From assembly GCA_017871115.1 (NCBI GenBank), contig JAFCIZ010000005.1, forward strand, positions 2,092,501 through 2,156,500: DNA of 64,000 nucleotides. The letters are read 5' to 3'. Every line of letters starts with the position of its first letter. Position 1 is the first letter of the stretch. The translations under genes and the position numbers were made by a program. The stretch comes from Cunninghamella blakesleeana. Its lineage: Eukaryota > Mucoromycota > Mucoromycetes > Mucorales > Cunninghamellaceae. This document shows, one piece after another, positions 10,851-27,000 of the stretch. Below the pieces are notes generated by a model, which saw nothing but the letters and a program-made list of their open reading frames with translations, did no database searches and was not told the origin of the DNA.

Positions 10851-13610
10851 ATGCCACCTAAAGGAAAAAAAGCTCAAACTTCACTTGGTCGTGCAGTAAT
10901 CAAATCTCGATTCCAAGGTCAAAAAACTTTTGGTATTGATGAAGGAAAATTGGTATGGTGATTTATATTTTTTATACTTTTATAGAACACCACAACCTTT
11001 ATATATTTAAACGAAATAATTGAACTAACATTATGTATATATATTGTATTACTATTATTATGTGTAGCATACTACAGATATTGATAGAGAAGGTGATAGT
11101 TGGATGAAAATGAGAAGTATTACTCAAGAAAATGATTTAGAAGCCTTTTTAAGTACTGCGCAACTTGCTGGAACAGAATTTACTGCTGGTACGTCAAATA
11201 ATATGATATTTCTCCATAAAAAAAAGTATATATATATAAATACAGCCAAATAAGAATGGTCAATTTTTATTAATAATCTTTAAATTCTTTTTTTTTTATA
11301 ATTATTATAACTAGAACGTCTCAATGTCAAAGTCGTTCAAAATAACTATAATAATCCTTTCTTGACCTTAGATAAGGAAGAGCAAGAGCGATTGGAGAAA
11401 CAAGAAGCTAATGTAGATAAATTATCTGTACCAAGACGTCCATATTGGGATAAATCCATGACAGCTGAACAAGTACAAAGGAATGAAAGAGAAAGTTTTT
11501 TGAATTGGAGAAGAAATATGGCGCAGTAAAGTTTAAAATATTATATAAAAAAATAAAAGTGAAAGATATAAACAGTATAAATATATTTATTTTGAAAACT
11601 AAAATGTTATATATTTATTTTATTGTTAATATAGACTTGAGGACGATGAAGGATTATTATTAACACCTTATGAAAAAAATATTGAAGTTTGGAGACAGCT
11701 TTGGCGTGTCATCGAAAGATCAAGATTAATTGTACAAATCGTAGATGCTAGAAATCCCTTACTTTTCCGTAGTGCCGATTTAGAAAAATATGTCAAAGAA
11801 GTTGATGCTAGAAAAAACAATTTATTATTGATCAATAAGGCCGATTATTTAACTGAAAAACAAAGGTACAAAAAAAGCTCTTTTTTGAAATGAAAAAATA
11901 GAAATGATTGTTTATTATTAGGGAATATCGTTAGTTAAATAGTTTTCTTTTTTTCTTTCTCTTAATATATGATATTATAGAATGCAATGGGCTGATTATT
12001 TTGATTCTCAAGGTATTCGATATACTTTCTTTTCAGCAAAAGCAGCAACTTTAGCACAAGAAGAAGCAAAGGCAGCATTACAACAAGAAGAACTTGAAAA
12101 ATCTTTACAACATTCTGAAGATGACAGTGAAAATGAAGACGAAGATGATAATGGAGAAGAAGAAGAAAATGTTGTTGATGATAATAATAATAAAGATAGT
12201 AATAAAGAAAAAGATCAAACCGACAACGATGATTCCACTGCTAATATTACTAACGATTTAGCTAACACACAATTAAATGATCAAACAAAGGATGATACCA
12301 CCACTACTACCACTAATGATAATGATAATAAAGACACATCAGACCAAATCATAGATGAACGTATTCGTATTCGTACAACAGCTAATTTACTTGAATTACT
12401 TATTTCAGAAACACCTAAAATGGATGATGAAGATGAAAATGGAGAACAAAAGATTGTGATTGGTTTAGTAGGTTATCCTAATGTTGGTAAATCTAGTACT
12501 ATTAATGCTCTTATTGGTGAAAAATGTGTTTCTGTCTCCTCTACACCAGGAAAAACAAAGCATTTCCAAACTATTCATCTTACGCCTAATTTAATTCTTT
12601 GTGATTGTCCTGGTCTCGTATTTCCAACATTCTCTACCACCAAGGCAGATCAAGTTTGTAATGGTGTATTACCTATTGATCAACTTCGTGAACACGTTGG
12701 TCCTACTTCTTTAGTAGCTAAACGTATTCCACAAAATGTATTAGAAGCTGTTTATGGTATCAAGATTCGTACAATGCCCATTGAAGATGGTGGTTCAGGT
12801 GTACCCACTAGTGCTGAATTATGTTCTACTTATGCCAGTAAGTTTTTTTTTTTTTTTTTCGTTTGCTCATTGTTGTTTTTATTGCTGCTTATTTAAACAT
12901 AATATGCATTTTTATTTTTTATTTTTTAAAAATTAGTTGCTAGAGGTTTCTTTAGATCTAGTCAAGGTAATCCAGATGAATCACGCGCTGCAAGATATAT
13001 TTTGAAAGATTATGTTAATGTAAGTATTTTTATAGTGACATTATATATATGAAGCGAACCATAAAAAAGTTATTTATTGTTCTTTTTTTTTTTTTTTTTT
13101 TTGAAAAAAAAAATAACTAACTAAATAATAATTACATTTATTAAATAGGGTAAATTATTATTCTGTCACCCACCACCAAACATTGATGCCAATGAATTTA
13201 ATAAAGAAATAAATGAATTAGCAATGAAAACAGAAAAGAAACTTGCACCTACTACTCGAGTTCCATCCCATGCACTTAATTATGTAGCTCCAGCAGATAA
13301 TACAACTACACAGAAAGGAACAAAAACAGAAGCAGTAGATAAAGCTTTCTTTCAACGACACATGTCTGGACCAAGTATTCGTGGAAAATATGCTAATGCA
13401 GCTACACGCGGTAACTTTTCTCGAGTCAATTTATATCCTCACCAACAGCAAACAGCTGATGATGGTACTATTATCCCACGTAGTCGAAAAGAACGATTGG
13501 CTTTAGTACAACAAAATTTACAAGATGCCGGTGGTGTACCTGGAAAGAAACATAAAAAAGGAAAAAAACATGTCAAGTCTCGTGGTGGCGCTGGTTATGA
13601 TTATATGTAA
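10851..13610 (+). CDS. LSG1: large-subunit GTPase Lsg1 (60S ribosome biogenesis)
   Basis: Cytoplasmic circularly permuted GTPase that acts late in 60S maturation by promoting release of the export adaptor Nmd3. Seven exons (10851-10952, 11068-11188, 11315-11525, 11635-11865, 11981-12837, 12937-13019, 13149-13610) give 2067 nt, 688 aa, close to the usual ~640 aa. The N-terminus MPPKGKKAQTSLGRAVIKSR and the block HTTDIDREGDSW are family hallmarks. G motifs occur in permuted order: G4 in LLLINKADYL, then G1 in GYPNVGKSSTINAL, the switch-region block SVSSTPGKTKHFQT, and G3 in LCDCPGLVFP. Between G4 and G1 lies a roughly 120-residue acidic, Asn/Thr-rich insert. The C-terminus is basic (KKHKKGKKHVKSRGGAGYDYM), typical of rRNA-contacting tails. 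Confidence 0.97.
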
Positions 13611-13928
13611 TTTTTTTTAATTCATTTTTTTTTTTTATCATTTCATCTTTTTTTTATTTTTTTATTACATATCTTCTTTCTTTCTTTTTTCTTGTCTTTT
13701 GTACATTTTATATTAACTTTAATACATGTATATCAACTTTATGTTTAGAAATTATCATAATAAAAATCATCTTTTTTAGCATTTTATTATTATAAATATT
13801 GTATTGAATATTACTATGATTACTTTATTACGTTACAGTTTATATGAATAAATGTCTTTTTTTTTTCTCTTTTTTTTTTTTAATAAAAATGATATAAGAT
13901 ATTTAATAATTTAAAAGCAATGCTATAT
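13611..13928. other. intergenic between convergent LSG1 and zinc transporter genes
   Basis: 318 bp of A/T-rich sequence holding the two 3' ends. T-rich on the + strand just after the LSG1 stop. AATAAA-type signals occur near 13848-13852 and 13881-13886; which strand uses them cannot be told. Confidence 0.4.
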
Positions 13929-16499
<2,571 letters not shown>

Positions 16500-17785
16500 T
16501 TAAATTTGATCAAAGGATGTAACGACTTTATAAGATGGATCGACAGAAACCAATGGAGCATTACCAGGTCTATCAGCAATAACAACTTGAATACCAGCTT
16601 TATCGGCAGCATGAATTTCGTTAATATTATCGGTCACAAATAAAATAGTTTTTAAATCCTCAACGCCAATTTCTTTTGCGATGTTTCTATATGATTCGGT
16701 TTCCACTTTAAGACCAACAGAAGTATCGAAATAACCGCTAAAATACTAAAATTATCAATTGAAATAAGAGAATAAAATATAAATCAGTTAATAAAAGTTT
16801 TTATTTATCTATTTAAGTAATACATTTATGATTATATAAATATACAACATGATTTATTTATTTACCTTTCTTAAATCACCTTGTTTTGTATACCCAACTA
16901 ATAATTTTTGTGCAGGGACACTTCCAGAAGAATAGATGTATATTTTTTTACCTTCATCCTTCCATTTATTTAATGCAGTAATAACATCATCATAGACACT
17001 ATTCAATAAAAAAAAATAAAGAATATGAATTAAAATAAAAAAAAAAAAAAAAGATTCTATAATCATATTCATATTCTTTTTTTTTATAAATAATAATTAT
17101 AATAATTACACTCCAACAAGCTGTCCTTCTTCATAGCCTTGTTGCCACATGTATCCTTGAAAAGCCTTTAAGGCACCAATCTTTCTATCAGCAGCCATTT
17201 GCCATTGAATATTTTGCTTTACAGCCGACTTAATAGTTTCTTCAGAGCTGTTTAATGAAAAGTATATAGTAAATAAATATTCTTTGACGCGTTTATTCTT
17301 AATTTGCTCCCTTTCTTTCTCTCTTTTTTTAATATTGATATATATAAAATATATGTATTACCCTTCAGAAGGAATAGTGTTAGCTTCAGCAATACCGTCT
17401 TTAACGTCCTTATCAGCCTAAATAATAATAAAATTTTGGTATAGTATTAATAAAGCTTATGAGCGCATATAAATTATTTTTTATATATTATACTTTTTGT
17501 TATATACCTGTTCACGTAATAACTGAATATATGATTTTAATTCAGGCTTATCCCAGTTCGAATTTAAGAAAGTATCAAGGCCATTGGAAACGTAAGGAAA
17601 CTAATAGCGAATAAGTTCAATATGTAAATAAAAAGATAACAAAAAACCGGTGCTTATAATAAGATAATTAAAATTTTTTATTTTTTATTAAAAATATATA
17701 CCAAAACATCTTTGACAAAAGTAATGGGTGTGATCGTTCCTTCAATATCGAGAATAACAGTATTATAGTTAGTAGGTGAAGTCAT
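16500..17785 (-). CDS. UTR4: enolase-phosphatase E1 (methionine salvage)
   Basis: Bifunctional HAD-family enzyme that enolises and dephosphorylates 2,3-diketo-5-methylthio-1-phosphopentane in the methionine salvage pathway. The start [20 protein letters not shown] at 17785 carries HAD motif I as the family-specific DIEGT. Later exons encode [12 protein letters not shown], the cap segment with [25 protein letters not shown], motif II in [17 protein letters not shown], and the acidic motif in [32 protein letters not shown]. About six or seven exons, roughly 230 residues, matching fungal Utr4. The acidic motif reads TDN where many relatives read SDN or SDV. The block [17 protein letters not shown] before motif III is also family-typical. 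Cytosolic; no targeting signal. Confidence 0.95.
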
Positions 17786-18038
17786 GGTGATTTTTAAAAA
17801 AAAGTGAAAGAAAAGGAAAAACAAAGCTGAAAAAAAAAAAAATTGCGTGGTTTTAAAAATATATATGTTTTTGAGAGCGTATTTTTATATATGTATGCTA
17901 AAATCAATAATAAAATATTATAAAATTGTAGAAGCAATAAAAAAATATAATACATGTATATGTAAAAATAAATATATGTATATATATATGTATATGCATA
18001 TGATTACTTTATAATAAATAAATAAAAAGGGTATGTCA

Positions 18039-18564
18039 TTAAAGATTTTGTAAAACTGCCAACATTTCTTCCTCAACTCGTTTTTGAAAATCCTCGGCTT
18101 GCATAAGCGTAGTAACAACTTCGTTTTGGATTGATTGATACATACCAGCCCTATATAATCCAAATATAAAATAATAATATCAATAGAAATAATAAAAAAA
18201 TGGTAAGAATAGTTGTTATTATTATTATTATTACTATTTTATATATTTATACTCAAAGTTTTTACTTTTCAATATCGTTCATCATTAAGCTATGAAATGT
18301 CGATCGGTCTTTATCTAACAATGAAGGATCTTCTTTTATTTTTTCTTCCATAAAATCTTGAAGGTTTTTTAAAAACTGCTGTCCTACAGGCTATATTGAA
18401 TATATATATATATATATTAAATATGATTTATTTATAAACGTTAAATGCTGCTTTACTATATAAATATTTATTACCGCTGTTTCGAGATCTGACAATAATC
18501 GTTTTCTTAGTTCATCGAAAGTCCCTTTTCGTTTAATTTGCATAACTACATCTTCAGCTGACAT
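18039..18564 (-). CDS. SHG1: Shg1/BOD1-domain protein (Set1/COMPASS subunit)
   Basis: Small nuclear protein whose family includes the yeast Set1-complex (histone H3K4 methyltransferase) subunit Shg1 and human BOD1/BOD1L1. Three exons, 18564-18475, 18390-18266 and 18150-18039, give 327 nt, 108 aa. Conserved features: the opening amphipathic block VVMQIKRKGTFDELRKRLLSDLE, then VGQQFLKNLQDFMEEKI, and the final block KAGMYQSIQNEVV. Human BOD1 has SGML followed by a V..I motif at the last position. The protein is essentially only the domain, without the extended tails of animal homologues. It is divergent from the Zn(II)2Cys6 factor, with 363 bp between the starts. The assignment rests on pattern recognition over a short domain. 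Confidence 0.82.
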
Positions 18565-18927
18565 GTCTTTTAAAATAGCTTTAATATATTTTAAAAGAAA
18601 AAAAAAAAGTAAAAAAAAAAAATGGGAGCAAAGAGTAAAGAAAAAAAAGAATGAAAAAGGGAAATTTAATATCAGTCAAAAAAAAAAAAACGGGATTTAA
18701 AATTAAAAGACAAGTTTAAAGTTTTTTTTTTTTCAATCCTCTCTCTTTCTTTCCCTTATTTTTCCCTTTTAATATTTTTTAAATATTAATAATAATTTAA
18801 ATATCATTTTAAAGCACTTTTATTACTATCATTAATACCGCTATTATTACTGCTATTATTACTATCACTGATACTACTACAATTATCATCAATACTATAA
18901 AGGCTTGAATAAATTTACTTTATAGTA
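18565..18927. promoter_or_regulatory. shared divergent promoter region, SHG1 / Zn(II)2Cys6 factor
   Basis: 363 bp separates two divergent start codons. The half next to SHG1 is purine-rich on the + strand. A C/T-rich run follows (18720-18770), and then an ATT/ACT trinucleotide-like stretch (18818-18890) just ahead of the + strand start. No specific binding site was identified. Confidence 0.45.
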
Positions 18928-21900
18928 ATGTCTTCTCCTTTAAATTGGCACCCTATACTAAGTTCTAACACAACTATTCCTGATCAATCCTTGCAAAATA
19001 CTCAACAACCAGAACAACAACAACAACATACTTTTCAAACACAAACTATTCATCATAGCCAGCCTTCATTAAGGCCTTTACAACCATTATTACATTCTAC
19101 CACAGATATTACACAACGTAATTACGAACCTTATGCATATCCTAGTCAGTTTAATAATCAACAAACCCTACCTGATAACTTTAATGGGCCTGACCTGAAG
19201 CGTATAAGAATTAGTCGTGCCTGGTAAATAAAAATATCAACTATTTTATTTAAAAAAAATAAAAATAAACCGGAAATAACTTTCAATAAAAATAAAATTA
19301 TCAAGGTTATGTATAGAATTAAACTTATTGATATATCTTTATATACCTTTATATACATACATATATATATATATAATAGTGATACTTGTCGTCGTAAAAA
19401 GGTTAAATGTGATACAAGTGGTTCAGGCAACACATGCAAAAATTGTAAAACTGCTAAAATTGAATGTACATATAATGACAAGTAAGATATTAAAAATAAA
19501 TATTCAACAATTACCATATATATATCAAACTTCAATGCATCCTAAATTCTATGGATTCTTTTTATTAATTTCATTTAATTTTAATAGTGCCAAGAAAAGA
19601 GGACCACCAAAAGGGTAATGGAACAAGAAATACATTGTCCATTTTTATTGATGTTTGTTGATATTTATCTAACGATATTATTATTTATTATTTATTATTA
19701 TTTTTTTCGTTACACAGTTATATTGAAGTCTTGGAAAATCGATTGAAACGTATGGAAAAAATATTAGGTGGCATTACTAAAGATAAAAATGAAACCAAGC
19801 ATGAAAATCATGAAGAAGGAGAAGAAGAATATGATGACGATAATGATGATAATGTTGAAAACGATAATCATAATAATAAAAAGGGCAAGAAGGCGAAAAA
19901 GGTCAAGAAGGAATCAGTAAATTACGATACATCACACAATCCATTAGCACAAAATCAATCACATTTTTCTCCAACTGACTATAATTCAACATCACCAGGG
20001 CCATTATCTTCCCCGGGCTCATCCACGACAACAGCGGCAATAATCAGATCGGCACCTTCGGCCTTACCAACAGAAGTTCAACATCCGATTATCGGCACCG
20101 GCACCGAAATTAATTTTGATATACTAGAGGATAAAAAATTTGCTGAAGCACCAACATTAAGTGAAATTCATCCACGTTATATTGGTGATATGAGCACCTT
20201 ACCATTTTTAGCTGAAAAATTTAATTTTGAAGATGATCGTTATACTTCCAACGTAGGTATTAAAGTTAGAAAGTTTGGCCAAAGTTTAGTGATTTATGAT
20301 CGTAACGAAGAATATGGATATAAAGGTAGTCAGCAATTCTTGGAAAAATTAGGTATTGTTAAACCAGGTGAAACGGTTAACGGATTGGATGATTGGATTT
20401 TAAAGGTTGCTGGAATTGACAAAGTAACAAGTGACCGATTGATGAAAATGTAAGTTTTACATTATTTTATTTTTAAAAAAATGGAAGGGAATGAAAATAA
20501 CAATGATAATATCAATGACAATAGTACATATTTGATTTTTGAATAATTTTAATTTTAATTTATAAATTTTGTATTATTTTATTGTATCGTGAATAGATAT
20601 TTCGCATATATACATCCTGGCTTACCTGTAATAAATAAATCTTTTTTTTTAAAACAATATCGCGGTTACTCAGCAGATTTTCCATCAGCACCTTTATTAA
20701 ATGCAATGTATGGAGCAGCACTTCGCTATATTGAAACATGTAAAGTATTTGGTGATAACACTGCAGTATATGATGCATTTGGTGAAGAAATTGATGATTT
20801 TCAAATTCCTGAAGGTGGATCTGAAAAATTTTTTGAAAATGTGATTATATACGTGAAAGGAAGATACAATCCAAATATTGCCACTATACAAGCTTTAGTT
20901 ATTACTCAAAATCACCGTGCAAGTATGGATAGTAAAATGACTGGTGGATGGCTTATTATCGCTGCTGGCATTCGAATGGTAATCATTTTTAATTCATTAT
21001 TTGACAAAAATAAAAAATTAAATCTTTATTTTTAAAATATATTTAATTTACTATAATTCTTTTTTTTTATATATATCTATATTTATGTAAAATTTAGGCA
21101 CAAGATTTAGGATTACATAGATCAAGTGAACTTTGGGATATACCCGAAAGTGAAAAAGAAACTAGACGACGAGTATGGTGGGCGGTTTATATAATGGATA
21201 AATGGTCTGCTGCATCTACTGGAAGACCCCAAACAATATTTGATGAGGTATTATTAACTCGTACTCAGATTTTATTTATATTTATATTTATATATTTATT
21301 TTAAAAAAAATGCTTTATATATTTCTACATGGACTATTAACAATACCACCTTGCCTTTTTTTTTTATTAATATTCTTTATAAAGGACTGTGATGAAATTT
21401 ATCCTAGTGAAAGTGCACCATGGGAAGAAGTATTAGATATATCTACAGATTCTAATGATGGTGGTCAAGAACCTAGATTTCCTTCCTTAGACAAAAGTAT
21501 TGCAAAAAGAGCAACATGTGAAAGAATCCCTATCTACCAACCTTTTGTACAGCTAATCAAACTCTCTGAAATTCTGGGACATGTGCTACAAGGTCTATAT
21601 ACCCCCCAAGCTAAAAAATATAGTGCTGAGCATGGTAGTGACGCAATTGTATCTTGTCTTGATAAAGCTCTATCTGATTGGAGGGCCGCTTTGCCTCCAA
21701 CCTTACAAATTTCTGGTTCATATTTTAGAAAGCTTGATTCTAAAGGAAAAACGCCATTATTGTCAATATCAGGTAAAACGTTATTACTATTTTTAACATT
21801 GATTTTTATTAAAAAAAAAAAGAGACACTGATCAACTAATGTTATATAATTTTATATAATAACGATTTTCTCTATAATTATAATTATTATTTATTTATTT

Positions 21901-23408
21901 ATTTATTTATGGTTTATATTTAGGCTTAATGTACCTTTCCTACTGCACACTACTCATTTTATTACATCGACCATTTATCGAAAAAGAAGGAAGTGAAAAA
22001 ACAAAATCATCATTATCATCCCTCAATATATGTATCAGCGCAGCTAAAAAATGTGTGGATATAGCAGATAAAATGCATTATCGAGATTTTTTGCTTGTGT
22101 CCTGGAACTTTGCCATTTATCACGTATTCACAGCATCGTTAATTCATATACATTTAGCGACTAATTCTGTTCATTCAATATCGGATGAATCAAAAAGCTA
22201 TATAATTAAATCCATACGTGTAGTGAAACGATTAGCTCGCTTTTCCATAGCAGCTGTCCCAATCCATCAAGTATTATTAAAACTAATTAAAATTGGAAAT
22301 ATACCTTATGTAGACGACGATTCAGATGACAATACCATAATAAAAAAAGACGAACAAACTATATCAACGAGTAAATATAAAAGAAATAACAAATCAAAAT
22401 CCACTGTAACGACTCCATCGCCTTATGGCAATAATAAATACAATAGTAATAATAGCAATACTGAAATGGATGGCTATAATTCATCAAATAAATTGGAAAA
22501 TTTAATGACTGGTATGTCACCTCGTATATCAGATGTTGGTCGTGGCCAAACGCCTGGAAGAAGTCAACAAAGCCCTGACTCACAAATGTTATCAAATTCC
22601 ATCCTTATGCAAGACGATAGATCAAGCGGTTGCTCTACGCCTGGTTCACTAATAAATGGTGATTGGATTAATGGACTTTATTCATCAATACAAGATTCAG
22701 AAAGTAATATGAAATACCTGTATAGATGTTTATATTTATGTTTATATTTATATTTACTTATACACCAACATTTTTTTTTATTTTTATTTTATAGCACCAG
22801 TAGTAAATTTAGGACGAGGAACCGATGATTCAGATCCAGATTCGTTACGCCAATTTGGTATGACTATAGAACAATTATTTACACCAATAGATCAACTATC
22901 TATGACTAATAATACTACTACTACAAACAATAATACACCTAATACTGTATCAATGAATCAACAATTAAACACACAACCTTACGGACTTCCTCAAAACTTT
23001 TGGTTCGGATTCTCAAATATTGGATTTGGAAATGGACAATCTTTTCTATCAACAAATTATAATAATAACAATAGTAATATGTTTTCTTCAGTACCCTCTA
23101 ATTTACAAAACCAATCTACACAGCCTAATAATAGTAATGATAATAGTATCGTTAATTATGCATTTCAAAATTCTATGCCTGTAACACAATCTGTACCTCA
23201 AATATCAACAAATAATAGTAACAATAGTAATAATAATAATATCGTAGATCAATCATTATTTCGAAATCGACCTGATAACCCATTTTGGTCCGTACCAAGT
23301 AGTATCGCTATACATGATTGGACTGCTTATCTTTTACCCCAAAATAATAATCCTCAACATTCTGATCAACAACAAAATCAGCAAACTTCACCTTCTGTAT
23401 GGTTGTAA
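18928..23408 (+). CDS. Zn(II)2Cys6 transcription factor with fungal-specific middle homology domain
   Basis: Nuclear DNA-binding regulator. Nine exons (18928-19223, 19380-19481, 19588-19614, 19718-20449, 20597-20978, 21098-21247, 21385-21772, 21924-22703, 22795-23408) sum to 3471 nt, 1156 aa. The binuclear cluster is formed across the exon 1/2 junction: CDTCRRKKVKC, an 8-residue loop, then CKNCKTAKIEC. A 27-nt exon encodes AKKRGPPKG, followed by YIEVLENRLKRMEKILGG, a short coiled coil for dimerisation. The Fungal_trans domain begins IYFAYIHPGLPVINKSFFLKQY and holds AQDLGLHRSSELWDIPE and RRRVWWAVYIMDKWSAASTGRP. The C-terminus has Asn/Gln-rich activating-type sequence and a conserved-looking WSVPSSIAIHDWTAYLLPQ. 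The overall plan resembles XlnR/Rgt1-type sugar regulators, but the target pathway is unknown. Confidence 0.93.
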
Positions 23409-24095
23409 ATATAAATCATATGCATATATAATAACAATTCTAATATTTAATAAAGCAACAATGTTATTTTATTTATTTTGTAAACGCGATTTTTTTTAAA
23501 AAAAAATTGAAAAATAATAATAGGTCACGAGTATAAAAATGTTGCATTAACAAATATTGAATTTTTGCATTATTTTCAAGTGACAGTTTTTCAATGGAGT
23601 GTTTTTTTTTTATTTTGAACTAAAATACAAATGTATTTTTTTTATTATTGCTTATTGTATTTTTCTAGTTCTTTAATCGAAAAAATAGAATAAAAAAATC
23701 ATTATAATTACTACATTTTTTGAAGAATCTATGGATAAAATTGAAATTTTGGGACACATAGTAATATTCGGAGTTTATATATGTACGTACTGGAACTAAG
23801 AAAAAAACGAATTCATCATTTTTTATTTCAATAATAAAAGAACTGTTTATTTGAATAAGCGTAAAATAAACAATGTGTTCTTCTATATAAACTTGAATAA
23901 AAGGGAATAAAAAGCAAAATAAATATAAAAAGCTCTTTAAAAGTATTACATTATATATTTTAAAAAATTTCTTTTTTACACGTTACTAAATTTGGAACCT
24001 AGAAAAATTTTTAAAATCCCGATTTTTCCTCTGAAATTTTTTTTCTCACTTCTTTCTCTTTCTTTCAATTTTTTTTTTACCAATTGTTTTTTACA
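23409..24095. other. intergenic, promoter of TOP1
   Basis: 687 bp of AT-rich sequence. The last 80 bases before the TOP1 start are T/C-rich (CTTTCTCTTTCTTTC-type), the usual leader composition in this window. No gene or RNA seen. Confidence 0.4.
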
Positions 24096-27000
24096 ATGTC
24101 TGATTCGGAAGACGATATTCCACTTTCTTTAAGAACCCAAAGTAAATCAGAAAATAATCAAGTTATAATATAAGTACATTTTTATAAACTTTGTTTTCTT
24201 ACTTATTTTTTTTTTTTTTTTTTACAATAAATATTTATATATTATTTTTCGTTCTATTCTTTTCCAATTTTTTCTATTTTTTTCCTTTTTACATATATGC
24301 CCCACTCTACCCCCGTTCACTCTGTTTTTATTTTTTTTATTTTATTTTGTTTTTTATTTTTTATATCATTATGAATTCCAAAATATATAGGCAATGTAAT
24401 AAGTACAAATGGTAGCAACTCTGCCACTCCTCAACCTGAGATAAAATCTTCTACTAACATTGCTTCTAGCGACGAAGAAGATGACATTCCACTTGCTCAG
24501 CGTCAAACCAAAATGATCACCCCTAAAGTAAAAGTAAAAGAAGAGCAATCGGATAGTGATGACGACATTCCTTTGTCCCAACGTACTCCACATGGAAATA
24601 AACGAACTATTAAAGAAGAAAGTAGCGATGACGATGATATTCCTCTATCTCAACGTAGACAACAGCCTGCAAAAAAACGAATTATTAAAAAAGAGCAATC
24701 AAGCGACGATGAGGATGACATTCCTTTGGTAAATAAATAAATAATATAAAAATAACAGGATTTATAATACAAAAAAAAAAAAAAGCGAATGAATATCCTT
24801 ATATAAATATAAAATATTAGCATTATATACAATTATATATATATATATATATATATATACTGTTGTTATTATTATAATAACTTCAATTATTATATTTATC
24901 ATAGGCTAAAAAACAGAAGCTCAAGACTGTAAAAACAGTGAAAACTTCTGAAAAGGTAAACCATTATATAGTAAAATAAAAGTAAATAAATAAATATATA
25001 CATAAGAGGGTTTGTATTAAGTTATATATTGTGCATGAATAGAAAGAAGATATCAAACCTCTCAAGCGATCCATTTCTACAAAAACTGAAACTAAAGTTA
25101 GTAACAAAAAAGCCAAAAAAGAAGTGAAAGAAGAGGATGAAAATGTTTATAAATGGTGGGAAGAATCTAAACAATCAAGTAATGGTGAAAATGGAAATAA
25201 CGAAGATGGTGGTATTAAATGGGTTGAATTAATTCATAATGGTGTATTATTCCCCCCTGAATATGTTCCTCATGGTGTAAAAATGAAATATAATGGAAAG
25301 CCTATCAGTTTATCTCCCGAAGCAGAAGAAGTAGCTGGTTTCTTTGCTTCTTTATTGGAGACTGATCACGCTAAAAATCCTACTTTTCAAAAAAACTTCT
25401 TCCGTGATTTTAAAGAAGTATTGGCTAAGGATCCCAGTGTAAGTAAATAACATTTTTTATTTCTTTTTCTTTTTTTTGGAAAAAAAAAAAAGATTAATAA
25501 TAATAATAACGTTAAAAATAATAGTAAATAGAAAATTGTATTAACTGTTTAATTTACTTTTTTTTTTTTACCTTTTCTTTCAATAAATTGTAGAACCCCA
25601 AATTAGAATCTTTTGAAAAATGTGATTTCCGACCTATATGGGAAAAATTTGAAGCAGACAAAGAAAAGAAAAAATCATTAACAAAAGAAGAAAAATTGGT
25701 AAATTTTATTTTTATTATAAAACAGTATGTTTACATAATATATTTATTAAAAAAAAGAAACTAAATATTTCTTCTTTCTTTTTCTTTTTTCTTTTTTTCT
25801 TCTTTTTCTTCTTTTTCTTCTTTTTCTTCTTTTTCTTCTTTTTCTTCTTTTTCTTCTTTTTTTATTTTTGTTTTATTTTATTTTTTGAATGATTATATAG
25901 AAAGCTAAAGAAGAACGTCTTAAATTAGAAGAACCTTTCATTTATGCAATTGTAGATGGCCGTAAAGAAAAAATTGGCAACTTTAGAATTGAACCCCCTT
26001 CATTATTCAGAGGTCGTGGTGATCATCCAAAAACTGGTAGTTTAAAGGTAATAATAATAATAATAATAAAATAGTAGGAATAAGTAAAATATGAGTATAG
26101 AGTATATCGTTAATCTAAATAACCTATATATACATATATATATATGAATTATTTAGAAACGTGTTTATCCTGAACAAGTCACTCTTAATCTTTCAAAAGG
26201 TGCTAAAATTCCCCCTACTATTCCTGGACATAAATGGGGAAAAATTGTACATGATCAAGAAGCAACTTGGTTAGCCACTTGGAAAGAAAATGTCAACGGT
26301 TCTATTAAATATGTATTTTTAGCAGCAAATTCAACCTGGAAAGGGCAAAGTGATATGATGAAATTTGATAAAGCTCGTGAATTAAAGGTAATATATATAT
26401 ATATATATATGCAAAGAGGAAAGAGAAGAAGAAATAAGTTTTTATATATTTTATTTGTATTAATTACTACTTTTATTATTTTATATTAATTTAGAAACAT
26501 ATTGATAAAATTAGACAAGATTATACAGTTGATCTTAGAAACAAGCAAACTGAATTGCGACAACGCGCCACTGCTATGTATCTTATTGATCGTTTAGCGC
26601 TTAGAGCTGGTAATGAAAAAGGTGATGACGAAGCTGATACTGTTGGCTGTTGTTCATTACGATATGAACATATTGAATTAGAGGCTCCAGATGTTGTACA
26701 TTTCGATTTCCTTGGTAAAGATTCTATTAGATACCAAAATTCCGTGCCAGTTGACCAGCAAGTCTTTAAAAATCTTAAAATCTTTAAAAAATTGGTCGGA
26801 CCTGGTCACATGATCTTTGATCGATTAACAGTAAGTATGCTTGTAATAATAATAATTGGATATCATATAGGAGGTTTTTTTTTAAACCATATGTATATAT
26901 ACTTACATTCTATTTTCTCTTTTTCAATAATAAACCAAATATAGACAACAGGATTAAATAAGCATTTAAATACATGTATGCCAGGTTTATCAGCTAAAGT

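Noticed and set aside
24191..24415. 74-aa Phe-rich frame at the start of TOP1
   Set aside because: It lies in the first TOP1 intron and is T-rich low complexity.
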